Source: Muribaculaceae bacterium (GTDB taxonomy: Bacteria; Bacteroidota; Bacteroidia; Bacteroidales; Muribaculaceae). Taken from it: 50,573 bases of DNA. This document shows, in pieces, positions 25,451 to 32,271 of this stretch. The notes beneath the pieces are model-generated. The model was not told the DNA's origin, did not search any database, and saw only the letters and a program-made list of their open reading frames with translations. Every line of letters starts with the position of its first letter. Positions within the stretch are counted from its first letter, which is position 1. Location of the stretch: positions 1-50,573 of the forward strand of contig JAFLTW010000015.1 of the NCBI GenBank assembly GCA_022509085.1. The letters run 5' to 3'. The position numbers and the translations under genes are program-made.

Positions 25451-26707
25451 TTAGAGAATTATTTTCTCGGTTTTGTCGCCGGAGCGAACTATGTAAATCC
25501 CTTTGGGGAGGCTCTGGATTTGCCTCCTTTCCGTAGTTGTCAGGATGAGAGTACCGTCGAGAGTATAGACTGTTAAATAGGCACCACTGTTCGAAGAATG
25601 AATTTCATCTACTCCCAATCCTTTCTTCGGCCTCAACCGAGTGTTTCTCCATCCGTACGTTTCTTCATATAGTTGTAGGGATTCGGCTGGAACATATACC
25701 GTGGCTTTTGATGGCAATTCACCACTGTCTATTATGAAAAACCACTCACGGCCGATGACTTCCGGCGGTGTTAAAGACTCGCAATAGATGTAACACAATT
25801 TTTCACAGTCTGAAAAAGTCGTACACCCAAGTTTCTTGACAGTGGGGGGGAGTGTGATTTCATATAGTGTAGAATACGAAAATGCCTCATTCTTAATTAC
25901 CGATACATATTCAGGCACCTTGAACTTATAGCCGATGGTATAGCTGAATAGGGTGGATTTGTCTTTACTTAATAGCATTCCGTCTTGAGAGCAGTAATAT
26001 GGATTGTTTTCGTCCACATTGAAGGTCGTAAGGCTAACACAGCCTATGAAAGCTCCGTCCTGAATGTTTTCAGTATCTTGAGGTATAGTGATTTCCCCTA
26101 AGGTATTACACCAAGCAAAGGCACTTGATTCAATTGTTTTGAGAGATGTCGGCATTTCAATCTTCTCCAAAGCTGAACAGAGTCCAAACAGACCAAAGCT
26201 CAAACTTTCCATCTCCCTTGGCAACCTTATACTTTTTAAGGAATAGCATGCGCTAAATGCGTGGCCTTCTATAACGTGACAATTATCAGGAATTACAATT
26301 TCTGAAATTCCCGAACAAAAACTGAAGGCATTTAATCCTATTTTTTCCAATTTATCAGGAAATACAATTTCAGTAATTTCCGGACAAGAAATAAAGGCAC
26401 CCCCCTCTATTATTTTCAATGATGGTGGAAGAACGATATCTTTTAATTTCCCACAATTTCTAAAGCCACTTTCTTTAATAGTTGTTATCGTATACTGTTC
26501 ACCGTCAATCTCTACAGATTCTAAAATGTGTGCGCTTACAAGCTGGGCTTTACTGCCATTCTCAACATAGACTGTTGCCGTCTTGTCTTTTACGGATAAA
26601 GTCTCATAGGTAATGTCGTCAATGACAACCTTGGCAGCACTCATGTCCAGACAAAAAGTAGCGATAGTAAATAAATATGGTAGATATTTAATCATTGCCA
26701 TTTTCAT
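25451..26707 (-). CDS. BspA-type leucine-rich repeat surface protein 1 of 3
   Basis: This 418-residue protein is the first gene of the trio. The ATG at 26707 gives a normal signal peptide (MKMAMIKYLPYLFTIATFCL). The frame runs back to 26755, but that extension would put 16 extra residues before the signal. About seven LRR_5 repeats follow, such as IVFPDKLEKIGLNAFSFCSG and IEMPTSLKTIESSAFAWCNT. An insert segment (NPYYCSQDGMLLSKDKSTLF) matches those in the other two paralogues. The tail LPKGIYIVRSGDKTEKIIL is nearly the same as theirs. No good promoter was found upstream. The trio looks like a recent tandem duplication. Confidence 0.88.
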   Translation of the reverse strand: MKMAMIKYLPYLFTIATFCLDMSAAKVVIDDITYETLSVKDKTATVYVENGSKAQLVSAHILESVEIDGEQYTITTIKESGFRNCGKLKDIVLPPSLKIIEGGAFISCPEITEIVFPDKLEKIGLNAFSFCSGISEIVIPDNCHVIEGHAFSACYSLKSIRLPREMESLSFGLFGLCSALEKIEMPTSLKTIESSAFAWCNTLGEITIPQDTENIQDGAFIGCVSLTTFNVDENNPYYCSQDGMLLSKDKSTLFSYTIGYKFKVPEYVSVIKNEAFSYSTLYEITLPPTVKKLGCTTFSDCEKLCYIYCESLTPPEVIGREWFFIIDSGELPSKATVYVPAESLQLYEETYGWRNTRLRPKKGLGVDEIHSSNSGAYLTVYTLDGTLILTTTERRQIQSLPKGIYIVRSGDKTEKIIL

Positions 26708-26808
26708 ATTTTTTACTTTATAGACAAGGGTTATTAACTCAATAAATGAAAACAAAAATAAATAAAGAAAAAATTGGTCGTAACTATAAGGATGCTAAAA
26801 GGTTGCCG

Positions 26809-27768
26809 CTATTCATTCCGGGGAGATTCGCGGACGTCGCGGTAGGAGTACCGATAAGTGGCGAGCTTACCGGTTTTCAGCGAGGGGGCTTTCTCCGTGT
26901 CGTACACAGTCTGGTTGTCTATCTTGCGGAAGGTGGGTTCGAAATTAAGGCTTACGCTTTGGCCGTCACAGTCGGTCCCCTCCACGCCGGCAGGCGCGGC
27001 GTCCGGGGCGGCACCCAACAGCCCGACGGTGGCGGCTGCCGCCCATTTCGTGTCGTCAGTAACAAATGAAGCCAACGAGAAGGGAAACTGCGATATTGCC
27101 GGCAGAGACTTGTCGTAGATTACGTTGTAGGTTGCAGTCTCCTCGGTTTTATCATCCCTAACAATCTCTTTGCGCCCGTTGCTATACGTGATTTCTTCGT
27201 AAGCAGTAAACGTATGCACCTTGTTGATCTTAACTATGCGCTCCTTTTCCCAGCCTAAATATGTATTGTAGACGTGGGTCTGTTCATATACGGTTTTTTT
27301 TTCGGGCCAAAACTGATATTTCTCCGCACTACACTCTAACTCCGCCCTGAATTCCACCAGTTTATCGCCGTCATATCGGCAAGTGTAGTTATAGGTGTAA
27401 TCCGAACTCCAGGTATGATTTGTGCCACCGTCGCCTCTCTCCGGGATAAATTCATATGAATCCTTGATATAGCCATGTCGATTCAGGGTGGTCTTCTCAT
27501 TCATGGCAATGGTGTTTTTCCTGAAATTTACGTTCATATAGACGCCGTAACCGTTAGCCTCCAAGCCGTAGATGGCGTCACGGCCCTGAGTCGTGACATT
27601 GTCGTCGCAGAGGTAATCTACGGTATAGAGCCCCTTAATTCCGGCAAAGACCAAATTTTTGGATGGCGAGGAGCCATTGGGTTCGTCGCCGTAGCATGAG
27701 CTCAGGCCTGCGGCCAGCAGCGTGGCCAATATTGCCATAATCCCCAGTTTCTTATATTTTAACTTCAT
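26809..27768 (-). CDS. lipoprotein of unknown function
   Basis: This 319-residue protein has a lipoprotein signal with lipobox GLSSC (Cys25) followed by YGDEPNGS. The acidic residues after the cysteine could act as a surface export signal in Bacteroidetes. The body is mostly beta-strand-like with many Tyr, Thr and Lys residues, for example VEFRAELECSAEKYQFW and KTEETATYNVIYD, which suggests a beta-sheet protein. I do not recognise a family. Most of the gene is AT-richer than its neighbours. It sits upstream of the BspA trio on the same strand with a gap of about 100 bases, so it may belong with the surface proteins, but a function cannot be stated. Confidence 0.75.
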   Translation of the reverse strand: MKLKYKKLGIMAILATLLAAGLSSCYGDEPNGSSPSKNLVFAGIKGLYTVDYLCDDNVTTQGRDAIYGLEANGYGVYMNVNFRKNTIAMNEKTTLNRHGYIKDSYEFIPERGDGGTNHTWSSDYTYNYTCRYDGDKLVEFRAELECSAEKYQFWPEKKTVYEQTHVYNTYLGWEKERIVKINKVHTFTAYEEITYSNGRKEIVRDDKTEETATYNVIYDKSLPAISQFPFSLASFVTDDTKWAAAATVGLLGAAPDAAPAGVEGTDCDGQSVSLNFEPTFRKIDNQTVYDTEKAPSLKTGKLATYRYSYRDVRESPRNE

Positions 27769-27808
27769 ATCGGTAATTATTTGATCATATCTCTATTTCA
27801 AACTCCTA

Positions 27809-27816
27809 CAAAGATA
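27809..27816 (-). promoter_or_regulatory. -7 element of the lipoprotein gene
   Basis: Read on the minus strand the bases are TATCTTTG, matching TAnnTTTG. The element lies about 40 bases before the ATG at 27768. No clear -33 TTTG is seen at the proper distance. Confidence 0.45.
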
Positions 27817-27849
27817 AATAAAATCTATAAAGAAAAAAAGTCGGTGTGT

Positions 27850-27955
27850 AAAAATACGCAATCTGCGGCGTTGCTATCGGAATTCGCTCTTGGTCATTTA
27901 CTGGAGTAAACTCCCTGCGAGCTCATCCTCAGCGCCTAGCATCTTACGCATTTTA
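27850..27955. repeat. imperfect palindromic intergenic element of about 105 bp
   Basis: The sequence is an imperfect inverted repeat centred on TTTACT-GG-AGTAAA (27897-27910). The outer ends AAAATACGCAA (27850-27861) and TTACGCATTTT (27945-27955) pair with few mismatches, and GGCG/CGCC pairs lie between. It fills most of the 306-base gap between the lipoprotein gene and the fructokinase terminator. It contains no plausible coding frame. It may be a small non-autonomous mobile element or a structured intergenic repeat. Confidence 0.5.
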
Positions 27956-27964
27956 ACGCACCTT

Positions 27965-28000
27965 AAAAGGCTGCGTCAAAAATGGAATTTTGACGCAGCC
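27965..28000 (-). terminator. intrinsic terminator of the fructan catabolic operon
   Basis: A perfect 13-bp inverted repeat, GGCTGCGTCAAAA (27969-27981) and TTTTGACGCAGCC (27988-28000), has a 6-base loop. On the minus strand TTTT follows directly. It lies 75 bases after the fructokinase stop. Confidence 0.8.
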
Positions 28001-28074
28001 GCCGAAACCTTAAACAATCCGATTACAATACTTATTTTTACCGAAAGTGTCAGTTTTTACCGTTGTTGGCGATA

Positions 28075-28950
28075 TTATTGTTTTGCCAAGGAATCGGGCA
28101 ATGTTGGCATGGCTCCATTCCGGGTGCAGACGAATGCCGAGGTGTCAACGGCGATGCGGTGAGCCTCCTTTACGTCCTTGCCCTTCAGGATGTTGGCGAT
28201 GAAGGCCGCGGTGAAGGAGTCGCCGGCACCCACAGTGTCGGCCACCTCAACCTTCGGTGTCGGAAGGAAGGAAACCTCGCCCGGAGTGAAGACGTAGCTG
28301 CCGTTGATGCCGCATGTAAGAATCAGCATCTTCAGATTATACTTGCCCAGCAGGAGCCAGCATTTATTCTCCAGGTCGATGCCGGGATATCCGAAAAGAC
28401 GTGACACTATTACAAGTTCCTCGTCGTTGATCTTTAGAATGTTGCACTTCTTCATCGACTCCTGAATCACCTCCTTGGTGTAGAAATCCTGCCTCAGGTT
28501 GATGTCGAACACCACCAGAGGGTCGTTCTCTTCCGGGATGGCGTCAAGGAAGCGGTTGATGGTTTCACGGCTCACGACGTTGCGCTGGGCCAGAGAGCCG
28601 AAGCATACGGCCTTTGTCTCATAGGCAAGCCTGGTGAGCTGCTCGGTGAAGGGAATGTTGTCCCAAGCCACATTCTCCTTGATCTCATACTGCGGCACCC
28701 CCTCGGCGTCGAGCTCCACCAACACCGTGCCCGTGGGGTAGGGCACAACGTCGAGCAGATACGAGAGTTCCTTTTCGTCGAAGCGTTCCGTGAGCTCCTT
28801 GCCCAGAGGGTCGTCGCCTATGGCGGAGACGGCGCAGGAGTCAAGGCCGAACTGCTTTATATGGTAAGCGAAATTGGCCGGAGCGCCACCTATTTTCTTT
28901 CCTTCGGGGAGAACGTCCCAAAGGGCTTCTCCCATTCCTATTACTTTCAT
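28075..28950 (-). CDS. fructokinase (PfkB family)
   Basis: This 291-residue cytoplasmic ribokinase-family enzyme probably converts fructose to fructose 6-phosphate, which PfkA can then use. The first PfkB signature KIGGAPANFAYH (about residues 19-30) and the second, DTVGAGDSFTAAFIA (about 235-249, with the catalytic Asp in GAGDS), are present. It is the last gene of the minus-strand set GH32-MFS-fructokinase, 37 bases after the transporter stop, with an intrinsic terminator downstream. The placement matches the fructan locus of Bacteroides thetaiotaomicron, which supports fructose rather than another sugar as substrate. Confidence 0.92.
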   Translation of the reverse strand: MKVIGMGEALWDVLPEGKKIGGAPANFAYHIKQFGLDSCAVSAIGDDPLGKELTERFDEKELSYLLDVVPYPTGTVLVELDAEGVPQYEIKENVAWDNIPFTEQLTRLAYETKAVCFGSLAQRNVVSRETINRFLDAIPEENDPLVVFDINLRQDFYTKEVIQESMKKCNILKINDEELVIVSRLFGYPGIDLENKCWLLLGKYNLKMLILTCGINGSYVFTPGEVSFLPTPKVEVADTVGAGDSFTAAFIANILKGKDVKEAHRIAVDTSAFVCTRNGAMPTLPDSLAKQ

Positions 28951-28987
28951 GACTCAGGTTTTAAGGGTATATGTTAGGGAAAAATAC

Positions 28988-30175
28988 TCAGGCTTTCTTG
29001 ATGCGGAGAGTGTAGAAAAGGAGATAGGCCACTCCGGCTGTCATGATGGCAACGGCTCCGGCCTGCCCCACAGCCTCCGAGGCGAAACCCATGGCCAGGG
29101 GGAAGACGGTGCCCCCGAAGAGACCCATGATCATCAGCCCCGACACCTCGTTTTGCTCCTTGGGGGCATGGTTGAGCGCCTGGGCGAACACTACGGAGAA
29201 GATGTTGGAGTTGCCGAAACCGATCATGCCGACGCCCACATAGATAAGGCTCATGCTTGAGGCCGAGAAGAGGAGCACCATGGCAGCGAGCATTATGAGC
29301 ACACTCAGGCCGAAAAACACCTTGGGCGACATGAGGCGGAGCAGAAAACCGCCGAGAAAGCATCCCGCCGTGCGGCAGATGAAGTAGATCACCGTGGCAT
29401 AGGCGGCGTCTTCGAGGGCGATGCCGGCCACACGCTCCAGCATGATTTTGGGAGCGGTAGTGTTGGTGCCCACGTCGATGCCCACATGGCACATGATGCC
29501 GATGAAGCAGAGCAGGACGAAGGGGCGCCCCAGCAGCTTGAGACATTCAACCACGCCCGATGCCTTGTCAGGTTTCTCCTCCTTGATGGGAGTGGCTCCC
29601 AGGGCAGAGATGGAGATGAGGCACACTATGGCATAGATGGCGAAGATGGCACGCCAGCCGAGGTCGAAGGTAGAGATGGTGTTGGCCGCTCCCCAGGCTA
29701 TGATGATGGGGGCCAGGAAGGAGGCGATGGCCTTTACAAACTGGCCGAACGTAAGGGTGGAGGCCAGCTTGGAGGGTGAGATGAGGTTGGACACCAGAGG
29801 GTTGAGCGAGGTCTGCATGATGGCGTTGCCGATGCCAAGCAGCGAGAAGGCCACGAGCATGATGCCGTAGCTGTTGCCGAAAATGGGAACCACGAGCGAG
29901 AGAAGCGTAACCACCAGCGACACCAGAACAGTGTTCTTGCGCCCGATACGGTTCATGAGCATCCCCGTAGGGACCGAGAAAATCAGAAACCAGAAAAACA
30001 CCAGGGAGGGGAAGAGATTGGCCTGGGAGTCGGTGAGGTTGAGGTCGCGCTGCACGAAGTTGGAGGCTGTGCCCACGAGGTCGACAAAGCCCATGGCGAA
30101 GAAGCAGAACATGACGGGGACTATCTGCATTATCATGCTCCGGCCGGTAGGTTTGTCTAATGAAACGGTTGCCAT
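28988..30175 (-). CDS. MFS sugar transporter, probably for fructose
   Basis: This 395-residue inner-membrane protein has about 12 hydrophobic helices and the MFS loop GMLMNRIGRKNTVL between helices 2 and 3. It resembles FucP/glucose-galactose type permeases in layout. It sits between the GH32 enzyme and the fructokinase on the same strand (57 and 37 base gaps). It would therefore bring fructose released in the periplasm into the cytoplasm for phosphorylation. Substrate assignment is by context. It is not related closely to the second, larger sugar porter at 41.7-43.2 kb, which has the xylose/arabinose porter signatures. Confidence 0.88.
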   Translation of the reverse strand: MATVSLDKPTGRSMIMQIVPVMFCFFAMGFVDLVGTASNFVQRDLNLTDSQANLFPSLVFFWFLIFSVPTGMLMNRIGRKNTVLVSLVVTLLSLVVPIFGNSYGIMLVAFSLLGIGNAIMQTSLNPLVSNLISPSKLASTLTFGQFVKAIASFLAPIIIAWGAANTISTFDLGWRAIFAIYAIVCLISISALGATPIKEEKPDKASGVVECLKLLGRPFVLLCFIGIMCHVGIDVGTNTTAPKIMLERVAGIALEDAAYATVIYFICRTAGCFLGGFLLRLMSPKVFFGLSVLIMLAAMVLLFSASSMSLIYVGVGMIGFGNSNIFSVVFAQALNHAPKEQNEVSGLMIMGLFGGTVFPLAMGFASEAVGQAGAVAIMTAGVAYLLFYTLRIKKA

Positions 30176-30232
30176 AATATTGATTTCAGTTCGTTAAAAA
30201 GGATATGTCTTGATTTTTGTTTTATCTGGGGT

Positions 30233-32056
30233 TTATTTCGTCTTTATCTCGTAGACGTTGAGGGAGCTTACGGCTGCTTTGCCGTCGCCACTCACGCTGA
30301 GTGTCGTATAGGGGTTTTCGGGGAAGGTAAGGTTTGTCATCACCGACTTGCCGCCGTCGGCAAACACCTCGATGCTGCTGCGGTCTACGAAGATGCGGAG
30401 GCTGAGGTGGCCGTCTGTCTCGAATGTCGGCGCCCCTGTCACGGCTGGGAAATGGTGGGAGATGTCGGTGAAGGTGCCGTGCATGCGGTCGAATTTCAGG
30501 GTGTGGGCCGAGGCGTCGTAGCTTATCGTCACCTTCTCACCCTCGGCGTTCGAGAGGGTGAAGGCCACAGCGCTCCCCTTGGAGGCGTCGATGTCGGCCG
30601 TAATCTCGCATATTCCGCCGCCCGTTTTCGGCAGGCTGAACGTTTTCCCCTTCTTCGAGACGGCAAAGCGTCCGGAGCCGGCATATTTGCGCCCGCGGAT
30701 GTCATTAAGCTCGGGCGAGGGGGCCGAGGCAAGGTAGAGCTGCCCGTCGGGTGCCTCGAAAAGCGAGAGGTCGCGCGGCAGGGAGTTGGCGCTGCGGTAT
30801 TGCATCGTGGGTACCTGGTCGGCATACTGCCAGTTGCTCATCCAGCCCAGGGCCACGCGGCGATCCTGCGGGGCGTCGCTCCACGTAACGGTGGCATAGA
30901 GATCTTTGCCGAAATCCATCCATTTGGTGGGAATCTCGCCGTTGGCGTCAGCATCGGGCGTGAATGTCTTGCCGTCGAAGTCTCCTATGAAATATTGGGT
31001 GGCGCTGCCGCCGAAGGGTCCGCCGGGATTGATGTTGACCAGAAGCACCCATTTCTGCTTCCCGTTGATGGTGAGAGGGAAGAGGTCGGGGCATTCCCAC
31101 ACGCCTCCCGTGGCCCCCACATTGCCTATTGAGTCGGTGCGGGTCCATTCCTTGAGGTCGGGCGAGGTGAAGAAGAGTATCTCATGGTTGAGGGCGTGTG
31201 CGAGCACCATGTTCCACTCTCCGGTCTCTCCGTTCCATGAGATCTTGGGGTCGCGGGCTTCCGTCTCCATCACCAGCACGGGGTTGCCTTCGTAGATGGA
31301 GAAGGTGTAGCCGTTGTCGGCGCTGCGGGCTATGCTCTGCATCTGGGAATGGCCGGCGGAGGTGTACATGGCCACCACGGCGTTCTCTCCCCATCCGGCG
31401 CTCCCGGTGCGGTCGACGGCGGCGCTGCCGCTGAAGACCGTGCCCAGGGCATTGGGCCGGATGGCCTCGGGCATCGGGGTCCAGTTTACGAGGTCGCGGC
31501 TTGTGGAGTGTCCCCACGTCATGTTCTGCCATTTGGAGCCGTAGGGATTCCACTGGTAGTAGAGGTGCCAGAGGCCATCCTTATAAAACATTCCGTTGGG
31601 GTCGTTCATCCAGCCGTAGAGGGGAGTGTGGTGGTAGGCAGGACGGTATTTCTCCACATTGTCTGTAGAGAAACTGTCGGCAAGCTCCAGAGCCTCGAAC
31701 CCTACGGGTTCCTCTCCCTTGCGAAGCACGACGCTCCGGGGCTTCTGGAAATCGAGTATCAGTTTCTTCCCACGATAGGGGGTGAGGTCGAAGGGTACCT
31801 TGAAGTCTACCTCCTCGCGCGAAAACCGCACGTAGAAATTCCCGACGGCCACGCCGTCGGCTATAATGGTGACAAGAGCGTCGTCCTGGTTCTCCTCTAT
31901 GGGGATCATCAGATAGGGCGCCTTGTCGGTATCAACTCTTACGAAGGTGTTGGTAGGCCCGGTATGCTCCACCGAAATCCCTTCGGTGGAGGCATTGGCC
32001 GTCATCGCAGCCGCCAGAGCGGTAAGGATGAAGATTGATTTTCTCATAAAACCCAA
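30233..32056 (-). CDS. glycoside hydrolase family 32 fructan hydrolase
   Basis: This 607-residue secreted enzyme hydrolyses beta-fructosides such as levan, inulin or sucrose. A signal peptide (Met4 at 32047 is an equally good start; cleavage near ANA) is followed by an N-terminal beta domain of the DUF4980 kind (about residues 28-125). The five-bladed catalytic domain comes next: WMNDPNG with nucleophile Asp152, EARDPKI with the transition-state Asp, and WECPDLF with the acid/base Glu. A C-terminal beta-sandwich has LRIFVDRSSIEVFADGG. No lipobox is seen, so a periplasmic exo-acting enzyme is likely. It is the first gene of a GH32-MFS-fructokinase operon. Confidence 0.95.
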   Translation of the reverse strand: MGFMRKSIFILTALAAAMTANASTEGISVEHTGPTNTFVRVDTDKAPYLMIPIEENQDDALVTIIADGVAVGNFYVRFSREEVDFKVPFDLTPYRGKKLILDFQKPRSVVLRKGEEPVGFEALELADSFSTDNVEKYRPAYHHTPLYGWMNDPNGMFYKDGLWHLYYQWNPYGSKWQNMTWGHSTSRDLVNWTPMPEAIRPNALGTVFSGSAAVDRTGSAGWGENAVVAMYTSAGHSQMQSIARSADNGYTFSIYEGNPVLVMETEARDPKISWNGETGEWNMVLAHALNHEILFFTSPDLKEWTRTDSIGNVGATGGVWECPDLFPLTINGKQKWVLLVNINPGGPFGGSATQYFIGDFDGKTFTPDADANGEIPTKWMDFGKDLYATVTWSDAPQDRRVALGWMSNWQYADQVPTMQYRSANSLPRDLSLFEAPDGQLYLASAPSPELNDIRGRKYAGSGRFAVSKKGKTFSLPKTGGGICEITADIDASKGSAVAFTLSNAEGEKVTISYDASAHTLKFDRMHGTFTDISHHFPAVTGAPTFETDGHLSLRIFVDRSSIEVFADGGKSVMTNLTFPENPYTTLSVSGDGKAAVSSLNVYEIKTK

Positions 32057-32078
32057 AATGAACTAAACTTTTTCAGCA

Positions 32079-32086
32079 CAAAAATA
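32079..32086 (-). promoter_or_regulatory. -7 element of the GH32 operon
   Basis: The minus strand reads TATTTTTG, matching TAnnTTTG, about 23 bases before the ATG at 32056. No -33 TTTG is seen, which fits an activator-dependent promoter under the divergent hybrid regulator. Confidence 0.45.
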
Positions 32087-32192
32087 CCTAAACCGGGGGT
32101 GACCGGATATAAAAATTCGGTCATAACCTATAAAAAATGATAATATGAGCCATATTTAACATAGTTTGCTCAAAAATTTATGGAAAAACGAT

Positions 32193-32200
32193 TATATTTG
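32193..32200 (+). promoter_or_regulatory. -7 element of the hybrid regulator gene
   Basis: TATATTTG matches TAnnTTTG. The nearest TTTG upstream (32165-32168) is 24 bases away, longer than usual. The gene starts at 32272. Confidence 0.45.
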
Positions 32201-32271
32201 CAGCCAAATTCTCCAAAGCAAACCACTTTACATCTACAAACCTATACATAGACCCTGACAGACTAATCATT

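Noticed and set aside
22862..25525. Repeated DNA blocks in the BspA trio taken as an insertion sequence or CRISPR
   Set aside because: The blocks are in-frame C-terminal coding sequence of three paralogues, spaced more than 1 kb apart, with no spacers or transposase.
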